Shown here: piece after piece, positions 6,799 through 12,219 of the stretch
How the letters are laid out: each line of letters starts with the position of its first letter
Position numbering within the stretch: position 1 is the stretch's first letter
Source: Croceicoccus sp.
GTDB taxonomy: Bacteria; Pseudomonadota; Alphaproteobacteria; Sphingomonadales; Sphingomonadaceae
Assembly (NCBI GenBank): GCA_029936705.1
Contig: JAPYSD010000048.1
Span: 1 to 12,219, forward strand
Length of the DNA: 12,219 nt
Reading direction: 5' to 3'
Made by a program: the position numbers and the translations under genes
The notes under the pieces: generated by a model
The model's database searches: none
The model's input: only the letters and a program-made list of their open reading frames with translations
What the model was told of the DNA's origin: nothing

Positions 6799-8211
6799 TT
6801 GTCCTATTTCTCGGATCTCGGCCTCGCCGAGCCCATTACCCGCGCTCTCACCTCCAAGGGTTATGACGAGCCGACGCCGATTCAGCGCCAGGCGATCCCC
6901 GCCCTGATGGAAGGGCGCGACCTCCTGGGCATCGCCCAGACGGGCACCGGCAAGACCGCCGCCTTCGCGCTCCCCTCGATCCACCGGCTGGTAGAGGCGG
7001 ACAAGCGCCCGCAGCCCGCCTCGTGCCGGATGCTGGTGCTGTCGCCGACGCGCGAACTGGCGGCGCAGATCGCCGACAACATGCGTTTTTACGCCAAGAA
7101 CACGCGGCTGCAGGTGCAGTGCATCTTCGGCGGCGTCCCCGCCGGCAAGCAGGCGAAGAAGCTGGTCGCGGGCACCGACGTCCTGGTCGCCACGCCGGGC
7201 CGCCTGCTCGACCTGATCGACCAGCGCGCGCTGACCCTGCGCGACGTCGAGATTTTCGTGCTGGACGAGGCGGACCAGATGATGGACCTCGGCTTCATCA
7301 AGCCGCTGACCCGCGTCGCCGCCCTGCTGCCGCAGGACCGGCAGAGCCTGTTCTTCTCGGCCACCATGCCCGACGCGATCGCCAGCCTGGGCAAGCGCTT
7401 CATCAAGAACCCGGTCAAGGTAGAGGTTGCCCCGCAGTCGACCACCGCCGAGCGGGTCGAGCAATACGCGATCCACATCGACCAGAGCGAGAAGCAGGCG
7501 CTGCTCACCCTGTCGCTGATGAAGGGGATCGAAAGCGGCGAGATCGACCGCACCCTGGTCTTCACGCGCACCAAGCACGGCGCGGACCGCGTCGTGCGCC
7601 ATCTGGTCGCAGCGGGCATCAACGCCGCCGCGATCCACGGCAACAAGACGCAGGCCCAGCGTATCCGCGCATTGGACGGCTTCCGCGACGGCAAGGTGCC
7701 GGTGCTGGTCGCCACCGACATCGCGGCGCGCGGCATCGACGTTTCGGGCGTCAGCCACGTGTTCAACTTCGAAATTCCGAACGTGCCCGAACAATATGTC
7801 CACCGCATCGGCCGCACCGCGCGCGCGGGCGCGGACGGCGTGGCGATCAGCTTCGTCGCACCCGATGAAAAGCCCTACATGCGCGACATCGAGCGGCTGA
7901 CGAAGAACAAGCCCGCGGTCCTGCCGATCCCGGAGAACTTCGTCGCCAACGCGGCCAAGCTGCCCAAGCCCAGCCGCGCACCCGCCGGTGCCGAACGCAA
8001 CCCCGACGCACGCGGCGGACGCGGGCGCGGCGGCGGCGGTCGTGGCCGCAGCGGCGGCGGATCGAAGCAGTTCGAGGACCGCCAGCAGCGCAAGTCGGCG
8101 GAAAACCGCGGCGACGGCCTGCCGCGCGACGACATGGGGCGCAAGCGCCGCTTCCGCCCCAAGGGCGCGAACGGTGTGGGCGCGCACAAGGGCGCGGTAA
8201 AAGCCCGCTGA
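6799..8211 (+). CDS. DEAD-box ATP-dependent RNA helicase (RhlE-like)
   Basis: This enzyme unwinds RNA duplexes with ATP and is expected in ribosome assembly and RNA turnover, especially in the cold. All motifs are present: Q motif GYDEPTPIQRQAIP (21-34), Walker A AQTGTGKT (46-53), PTREL, TPGR, DEAD (156-159) and SAT (187-189). In the second domain are LVFTRTKHGADR, ATDIAARGID and YVHRIGRTAR (H335). The tail from about residue 395 is rich in RGG/GRGRSGGG (405-421) and basic residues, typical for RNA binding in RhlE-type proteins. I chose TTG 6799 (MSYFSDLGL), which matches the usual family N-terminus. An ATG at 6766 in the same frame would add 11 unconserved residues and lies in a hairpin loop. 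Length is 470 residues. Confidence 0.93.
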   Translation: MSYFSDLGLAEPITRALTSKGYDEPTPIQRQAIPALMEGRDLLGIAQTGTGKTAAFALPSIHRLVEADKRPQPASCRMLVLSPTRELAAQIADNMRFYAKNTRLQVQCIFGGVPAGKQAKKLVAGTDVLVATPGRLLDLIDQRALTLRDVEIFVLDEADQMMDLGFIKPLTRVAALLPQDRQSLFFSATMPDAIASLGKRFIKNPVKVEVAPQSTTAERVEQYAIHIDQSEKQALLTLSLMKGIESGEIDRTLVFTRTKHGADRVVRHLVAAGINAAAIHGNKTQAQRIRALDGFRDGKVPVLVATDIAARGIDVSGVSHVFNFEIPNVPEQYVHRIGRTARAGADGVAISFVAPDEKPYMRDIERLTKNKPAVLPIPENFVANAAKLPKPSRAPAGAERNPDARGGRGRGGGGRGRSGGGSKQFEDRQQRKSAENRGDGLPRDDMGRKRRFRPKGANGVGAHKGAVKAR

Positions 8212-8235
8212 ACGCGGATCGCATCCATGCAGAAA

Positions 8236-8271
8236 GGGGCGGGAAGGCACATGCTTTCCCGCCCCCTTTTT
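8236..8271 (+). terminator. Strong terminator, probably bidirectional
   Basis: A 10-bp GC-rich stem (GGGGCGGGAA at 8236-8245 with TTCCCGCCCC at 8256-8265) is followed by C and five T, 25 bp after the helicase stop. On the minus strand the same stem is followed by TTTCT, so it can also end the phospholipase D transcript, whose stop is at 8298. It sits between two converging genes. Confidence 0.9.
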
Positions 8272-8297
8272 CATGTTCGCTGTCGGTTAAGGCCGCT

Positions 8298-9884
8298 TCA
8301 CTTGGGCCGGTGCAGCTTGCGGAACAATGCGGCGCGCTTGCTCTTGGCGCCGACGATCGGCTCGAAGAAGCTGTCCGGATCCTCGGGGTCCAGCCATTCC
8401 TCGTCCGCCATCCGCTTTTCCAGGTCGTTCATCTCGCGCTCGGGCAGCACCTGCAGCCTGCGGCGCGGCTGCGGATGCTGCGCGATCATCTCGTGCATCG
8501 ACCCGTAACGCTGGATCAGCCCCTCGATCTCGTCAGGCTCCACGCCGATATGCTCGGCCAGCAGCGAGTGGCGGATGCTGCGGATCTGCTTGTCGCAGCC
8601 GGCATTGGCCGGGCGGTTCGCATCGATGAACAGGTCGCATTCGCTGTCCAGCCCCAGCGAGCGATTGTTCATGTTCGCCGACCCGATCTTCAGCATCATG
8701 TCGTCGACGATCGTCAGCTTGGCATGGACATAAATCGGATTGCCGCCCTCGGTCAGCGGGTTGTAGATGCGGAACCGCTTCTTGTGGTCGACCTTGCCGA
8801 TCACCTCGACCAGCCGGGCGCGCGCGGTGTCCATCGCTTCCTGTTCCAGCCAGCCGTCGGCGAACAGCGGGTTCAGCAGCACGATCTCGGGCGGGTCGGG
8901 TTCGCTCATCCGCTCGGCAATGACCTCGGCGATCTTGCGCGAGGCGAAATACTGGTTCTCCGCATAGATGAAATGCTTCGCCTTGCGGATCATGTCGAGG
9001 AACAGCGTTTCGATCTCGGAAATCGGCGCGTTGTCCTTCCACTCCGCGCGGGTGCGGGCGATGCCGATCTCGATGTCGGTGAACTGCGGCTCCAGCCCGT
9101 CGGGCCAGGCGCTTTCGGGCTGATGGGGCAGCGCGCCGATATCCTCGCCGCCCGCGATCTGCCAGCGGCTGCGGCCCAGCTCGTCCAGCGCGCCCGCGAC
9201 CTCGCCCTCGACCAGCATGGTCAGGTCGTGCCACGGCATATAGCGCCGCCCGCCCGGCGCGCGGCGCAGGCGCTGGATCTCGCTATGGTCGCGCGTGTCC
9301 CAGCGGTCGGCGGTCATGTCGATCCCGCCGCACACGGCGAAACGGTCGTCGATCACCACGATCTTCTGGTGATGGCTGCAGCCCATGGGATGCGCGGAAT
9401 CGAACTTGAAGGTGATCCGCTTGTTCTTGAACCAGCGCCACATGTCGACGATCATCGACCCGCGGAAGAACATCTTGAACGCCGCGAAATTCCACTTGAG
9501 CACGCGGATCTTCAGATCGGGGTTCCGCTTCGTCAGCCAGACGATGAACGCGCCCAGCCGCCGGGGCGGGCGGTCCCGCTTGAAGATGTTCAGCCAGCCC
9601 CGCCCGCGCCCCAGCGCGATGCGCGTGTCGAAATCCCACCCGATCAGCATGATCCGGCGGCGCGCCTTCATCATCGCTTCCTGGATCAGCAGGAAATAAT
9701 CGGCCGCGTCGATGACCAGCCGGGCGCGGGTGCAATGCTCGTACCGCCAGATGCCGCGATCCTCGCCCTCGGTATCGGCGGGGCCGGGTTCGTCCTCGGG
9801 CGGCCACAACGATCCGGGCTCCGCCTCGCCGACATGCGAGGGGAGTTTTCCGGGTCGTTCTTCGTCAGTGCTCGTCAATCCCAT
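8298..9884 (-). CDS. Phospholipase D-like protein (cardiolipin synthase-like)
   Basis: This protein has two phospholipase D domains and probably makes or breaks phosphodiester bonds in phospholipids. The first HKD motif is HQKIVVIDD (H172, K174, D179) followed by GGIDMT. The second is VHAKLTIVDD (H387, K389, D394) followed by GSANMNNRS, so both halves of the active site are intact. The product is about 528 residues. No signal peptide or obvious membrane helices are seen, unlike ClsA-type cardiolipin synthases, so it may be a cytoplasmic or peripheral enzyme. The ATG at 9884 is shown. TTG at 9878 is an alternative because GGAG directly abuts the ATG but is six bases before the TTG. It lies 29 bp after the hemerythrin gene and is probably its operon partner. 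Substrate inferred only by family. Confidence 0.88.
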   Translation of the reverse strand: MGLTSTDEERPGKLPSHVGEAEPGSLWPPEDEPGPADTEGEDRGIWRYEHCTRARLVIDAADYFLLIQEAMMKARRRIMLIGWDFDTRIALGRGRGWLNIFKRDRPPRRLGAFIVWLTKRNPDLKIRVLKWNFAAFKMFFRGSMIVDMWRWFKNKRITFKFDSAHPMGCSHHQKIVVIDDRFAVCGGIDMTADRWDTRDHSEIQRLRRAPGGRRYMPWHDLTMLVEGEVAGALDELGRSRWQIAGGEDIGALPHQPESAWPDGLEPQFTDIEIGIARTRAEWKDNAPISEIETLFLDMIRKAKHFIYAENQYFASRKIAEVIAERMSEPDPPEIVLLNPLFADGWLEQEAMDTARARLVEVIGKVDHKKRFRIYNPLTEGGNPIYVHAKLTIVDDMMLKIGSANMNNRSLGLDSECDLFIDANRPANAGCDKQIRSIRHSLLAEHIGVEPDEIEGLIQRYGSMHEMIAQHPQPRRRLQVLPEREMNDLEKRMADEEWLDPEDPDSFFEPIVGAKSKRAALFRKLHRPK

Positions 9885-9913
9885 CTCCGGCGGTCGTGCG
9901 GGTGTCGAGCGGC

Positions 9914-10399
9914 CTACTCCTTCGCGTCTTCCATGGCGACAGGCGTCACCTCGGCTTCCTCGCATTCCTCGGCCTTGCGCTCGTCGAACACCTTGCGCAT
10001 GTGATCCTTGTCCGCATCGGTAAGATACTTCTCGTAGTCGGGGAAGTTTTCTTCCTCTTCCTCGTCGATGTGGTGGGTATAACGGTGTTCCAGCTTGTCG
10101 AACTTGGTCTTCCACGCGCTGCTCGACATGTCGGTCGCGGCCAGGTCGTTGAGCATTTCCTCGATCTCGTGATGCTCCGCGACCGAGTGACGCGTCTCGT
10201 CATTGGTCGGCGGCTTGCGCAGCATGGTCGAATACAGCGCCATTTCCTCGGCGGCGGCGTGGCTCTTCACTTCCTTGGTGAAACGCTCCAGCAGGTCGCG
10301 GCGCTCGGCGCTGTCGCCCTCGGTCTGCGACATCTGCTTCAACAGCTCGCGGTGCTTGTCGTGGTCTTCGATCAACCGGTCGAAAATCTTGTGTGCCAT
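9914..10399 (-). CDS. Hemerythrin HHE-domain protein
   Basis: This is a four-helix-bundle protein with a likely diiron site, which binds oxygen, NO or iron or senses redox state. The 161-residue product shows the ligand pattern H13 (EDHDKH), H47-x3-E51 (SHAAAEE), H76/H77-x-x-E80 and H105-x3-H109 followed by an acidic run (DEEEEEN). There is no signal peptide, so it is cytoplasmic. The ATG at 10399 has an excellent ribosome binding site (AGGAG, six bases upstream), which rejects a longer open frame starting upstream. An EcfG-like promoter lies about 35-60 bp upstream, and a phospholipase D gene follows after 29 bp. Related proteins are often linked to oxidative or general stress. The exact ligand is not determinable from sequence. 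Confidence 0.92.
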   Translation of the reverse strand: MAHKIFDRLIEDHDKHRELLKQMSQTEGDSAERRDLLERFTKEVKSHAAAEEMALYSTMLRKPPTNDETRHSVAEHHEIEEMLNDLAATDMSSSAWKTKFDKLEHRYTHHIDEEEEENFPDYEKYLTDADKDHMRKVFDERKAEECEEAEVTPVAMEDAKE

Positions 10400-10433
10400 G
10401 GTCGGCTCCTGTTTGAAGGGTGTTTCACCGATT

Positions 10434-10459
10434 AACAGGCGAAGGCATGCCGGGGTTCC
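10434..10459 (-). promoter_or_regulatory. EcfG-type (general stress response) promoter
   Basis: Read on the minus strand, GGAAC (10459-10455) is followed by 18 bases and GTTAAT (GTT at 10436-10434), i.e. GGAAC-N17-tGTT. The alphaproteobacterial EcfG consensus is GGAAC-N16-17-cGTT. Transcription would start about 25-30 bases before the hemerythrin ATG, leaving room for its AGGAG site. I found no other GGAAC with a correctly placed GTT elsewhere in the window by eye. Confidence 0.6.
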
Positions 10460-10512
10460 ACGGGCCGCACTTTCGGGCAAGGGCGGCGGCCCATGCCGCG
10501 GGGTGCTACAGG

Positions 10513-11280
10513 TCAGATGCCCGCATACCATTCATAGGCGCCGCGATCCTCCCAGTATCCGCCCTGCCCGCCATTGATGGGCGCCAGCGAATCGACGATC
10601 TCGATCCCCTCGACATATTTGGCATGCTTGTAGCCCAGCTGCCGCTCCACCCTCAGCCGCAGCGGCGCGCCATGCGGGATCGGCAGCAGGCCGTCGTTCA
10701 TCGCCCACGCCAGGATCGTCTGCGGATGCAGCGCGTCGATCAGGTCGATCGATTCGTAATAGGGCGTCCCGTTGTAAAGGTCGGCGCAGCGGAAAACGGC
10801 ATAGCGCGCATTGGTCTTCAGCCCCGCTGCCTGCAGCAGCAGCGACAATTGCGGCCCGTGCCACTTGCCGATCGCGCTCCACCCCTCGACGCAGTCGTGC
10901 CGCGTGATCTGCGTGCGCGCGGGCATGTTGCGGATCTCGGCCAGCGACAGCACCATCGGCCGGTCCACCAGCCCGGTAATGGGCAGCGTCCAGTCGGCAA
11001 AACCGTTCGCCGCCAACGCGTTATAGCCGGCCGTGTCGGGGTTGCGCGTCCCGTTGGAGCGGAACACGGGCGACATCTCGCTCTCGGCGAATTCGCGGGC
11101 GAGCGCGTTACGATCCATGATCGTGCGCTGCAGGGCCTTGTTGGCCTTCTCGCCGCTGAACAGGATCGCGCGGCCCGTCTCGCTTTCCTGGAACGCGTCG
11201 CAGCCCGTCAGCGCGGCCCCGGCCAGCCCGCCGATGATCGCGCGGCGGGTCAGGCGAATGGTCTTGGGATCAATGCTCAT
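10513..11280 (-). CDS. Molybdopterin-dependent oxidoreductase (sulfite oxidase/MsrP superfamily), Tat-exported
   Basis: The 255-residue product belongs to the sulfite-oxidase-fold molybdoenzymes. The probable molybdenum-coordinating Cys is C130 in RHDCVEGWSAIGKWHG, resembling the CVEAWS motif of MsrP (YedY). Further matches are DLIDALHPQTILAW, IPHGAPLRLRVERQLGYKHAKYV and GGYWEDRGAYEW. The N-terminus RLTRRAIIGG is a twin-arginine signal and is followed by LTGC (Cys27), a lipobox, so it may be a Tat-exported lipoprotein facing the periplasm. It is shorter than MsrP, and its partner is a cytochrome b561-type gene with which it overlaps by 11 bp, not the MsrQ type. The likely reaction is reduction or oxidation of an S- or N-oxide or sulfite; the substrate cannot be read here. 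Confidence 0.88.
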   Translation of the reverse strand: MSIDPKTIRLTRRAIIGGLAGAALTGCDAFQESETGRAILFSGEKANKALQRTIMDRNALAREFAESEMSPVFRSNGTRNPDTAGYNALAANGFADWTLPITGLVDRPMVLSLAEIRNMPARTQITRHDCVEGWSAIGKWHGPQLSLLLQAAGLKTNARYAVFRCADLYNGTPYYESIDLIDALHPQTILAWAMNDGLLPIPHGAPLRLRVERQLGYKHAKYVEGIEIVDSLAPINGGQGGYWEDRGAYEWYAGI

Positions 11281-12016
11281 GGGGAACCCTCCACCGGCCG
11301 GTGATCATCGACCGCATCTCGTTCACCGGTCCCGCCAGCAGCACCAGCAGGACATGGACGACGATGAACGCCATCACCGCCCAGCAGGTGATGAAATGGA
11401 TCGAGCGCGCCGATTGCCGCCCGCCGAACAGGTCCAGCAGCCACGGCCACGCCGCATCCATCGCGGGCGAGAGCGTCAGCCCGGTCAGGATCAGCAGCGG
11501 CAGGGCCACGAAGATCACCCCGACATAGGACAGCTTCTGCAGGATATTGTACGCCGCGGGCCGATCGGGATCGTGGAACCGCAGTCGCAGGTGCGCCTTG
11601 ATGTCGGACCACAGATGCGACGGCGCGACTTCGCGCAGGCGGATGCGCAGGTCGCGCACGACATGACCGTTCAGCAGGCTCCAGATCATGAACACCAGCA
11701 GTTTGAACGCGAACAGCAGCGCAAAGGTCAGGTGCCAGCGCCGCGCCATCGCCAGGTTGTAATCGCTGGGAATGGTGATCCATCCCGGAAAGCGCGGCCG
11801 ATCAAGCCACGCGGGGTCGAAATTCGCGCCATACTGCCCCCAGTAGAGATGCGTATGCGCGTTCGAGATCATCAGCCCGCTGCCGATCATAACGAACACC
11901 GCCAGCACGTTGATCCAGTGCCACAGCCGCGTCGGCACGCGGTGGCGATACACCGCGCGCGTCGATTCGGTGGGCACGCTGTTATCGGCCAAACGCCTTC
12001 TCCCATCCCTGGTCAT
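11270..12016 (-). CDS. Cytochrome b561-type membrane protein, partner of the molybdoenzyme
   Basis: This is a four-helix di-heme cytochrome b (Ni,Fe-hydrogenase cytochrome b / PF01292 type) expected to move electrons between the quinone pool and the adjacent periplasmic molybdoenzyme. Membrane segments are at about residues 34-52, 95-113, 163-182 and 205-229. Heme-ligand candidates are H33 (RLWHW), H95 (RRWHL), H207 (SIHF) and H221 (VVHV). Length is 248 residues. The ATG at 12016 is used; its ribosome binding site is weak, and a TTG at 11992 is a poorer option. The stop overlaps the start of the molybdoenzyme gene by 11 bp, which supports coupled translation and complex formation. A simple hydrogenase or formate dehydrogenase subunit is unlikely given this neighbour. 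Confidence 0.88.
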   Translation of the reverse strand: MTRDGRRRLADNSVPTESTRAVYRHRVPTRLWHWINVLAVFVMIGSGLMISNAHTHLYWGQYGANFDPAWLDRPRFPGWITIPSDYNLAMARRWHLTFALLFAFKLLVFMIWSLLNGHVVRDLRIRLREVAPSHLWSDIKAHLRLRFHDPDRPAAYNILQKLSYVGVIFVALPLLILTGLTLSPAMDAAWPWLLDLFGGRQSARSIHFITCWAVMAFIVVHVLLVLLAGPVNEMRSMITGRWRVPHEH

Positions 12017-12113
12017 AGCTGTCTGCCGCCAGCCTAGCCGGACCGCCCGGCCGCGTCACCGGTCGGCGCGCAAGGTTTTTTCGCTGCAATGACAAATTCG
12101 CCCACGCAAGGGG

Positions 12114-12142
12114 TTGCCAAGGTCCGGGCCCCGCCGTATTGG
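12114..12142 (+). promoter_or_regulatory. sigma70-type promoter of tRNA-Arg
   Basis: A -35 box TTGCCA (12114-12119) and a -10 box TATTGG (12137-12142) are spaced by exactly 17 bp and end 13 bases before the tRNA. The GC-rich stretch after the -10 box would suit stringent control, which is inference. Confidence 0.55.
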
Positions 12143-12155
12143 CCCCCTCCAGAGC

Positions 12156-12219
12156 GCGCCCGTAGCTCAGCTGGATAGAGTACCTGACTACGAATCAGGT
12201 GGTCGGAGGTTCGAATCCT
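12156..12219 (+). tRNA. tRNA-Arg (anticodon ACG), cut by the window end
   Basis: The acceptor 5' strand GCGCCCG, the TAGCTCAG D-arm, anticodon stem CCTGA/TCAGG with loop CTACGAA (anticodon ACG) and T-arm GGTTCGAATCC are all visible. A34 is normally deaminated to inosine and then reads CGU, CGC and CGA. The 3' acceptor strand and any CCA lie beyond position 12219. The gene is divergent from the cytochrome b gene. Confidence 0.96.

Noticed and set aside
6680..6907. Possible leader-peptide gene in the helicase leader (75 codons from ATG 6680)
   Set aside because: No ribosome binding site, it overlaps the helicase in another frame, and its second half is just shifted helicase sequence. A short regulatory peptide cannot be fully excluded.
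6793..8274. Long open frame on the minus strand opposite the helicase (493 codons)
   Set aside because: Antisense shadow of the helicase, with no family motif, and it runs across the terminator.
8310..10004. Long open frame on the plus strand opposite the phospholipase D gene (564 codons)
   Set aside because: GC-rich antisense shadow: no domain, composition dominated by R, A, D and H as expected opposite high-GC coding DNA.
9885..10115. Upstream extension of the phospholipase D frame to 605 residues
   Set aside because: It is an out-of-frame reading of the hemerythrin gene with no recognisable sequence.
10437..10500. Possible hairpin terminator after the molybdoenzyme gene (CATGGGCCG with CGGCCCGTG on the minus strand)
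   Set aside because: The 19-nt loop, a wobble pair and the lack of any T tract make intrinsic termination doubtful.
12017..12113. Promoter for the cytochrome b gene on the minus strand
   Set aside because: TTGTCA-like -35 sequences occur, but no acceptable -10 box is found at the right spacing.
1..12219. Mobile elements, CRISPR arrays, prophage or horizontally acquired islands
   Set aside because: No transposase, integrase, direct-repeat array or composition break is visible; gene content is ordinary chromosomal.

Overview
The window is high-GC, densely packed DNA, and it looks like the chromosome of an alphaproteobacterium, most likely in the Sphingomonadales (Sphingomonadaceae or Erythrobacteraceae). 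Three things point there: the DUF1285 / CoA pyrophosphatase / CCA-adding enzyme cluster, a GGAAC...GTT element of the type used by the alphaproteobacterial general-stress sigma factor EcfG, and the overall base and codon bias. This placement is inferred from gene content, not from a database search. No mobile element, CRISPR array or prophage is visible.

Layout. Positions 4-1544 (minus) hold rnhB (RNase HII) followed by a short-chain dehydrogenase that starts inside the rnhB stop codon. Divergent from rnhB is a PQQ-type sugar dehydrogenase lipoprotein (1575-2726, plus), closed by a hairpin terminator at 2784-2818. Positions 2874-5787 (plus) form a tight run: GNAT acetyltransferase, DUF1285 protein, Nudix CoA pyrophosphatase and CCA tRNA nucleotidyltransferase, the last three joined by 4-base stop/start overlaps. 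A membrane-anchored retropepsin-like protease follows (5851-6516). A DEAD-box RNA helicase (6799-8211) lies behind a good sigma70-type promoter and a leader of about 200 nt that can form several hairpins. It ends at a strong, probably bidirectional terminator (8236-8271).

The rest of the protein-coding DNA is on the minus strand. A hemerythrin-domain protein and a phospholipase D/cardiolipin-synthase-like protein (10399 down to 8298) appear to form one operon behind the EcfG-like promoter at 10434-10459. Upstream of it, a cytochrome b561-type membrane protein and a Tat-exported, lipobox-bearing molybdopterin oxidoreductase (12016 down to 10513) overlap and probably make one envelope redox module. 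The window ends inside a tRNA-Arg(ACG) gene on the plus strand, with its own promoter.

How it fits together: 2874-5787 is mostly housekeeping (tRNA end maturation and CoA turnover). The right part is envelope and stress biology: a stress-controlled metal-binding protein with a lipid-active enzyme, next to a periplasmic molybdoenzyme and its likely membrane electron partner. The most interesting items are the EcfG-like operon, the molybdoenzyme/cytochrome b pair and the structured helicase leader.
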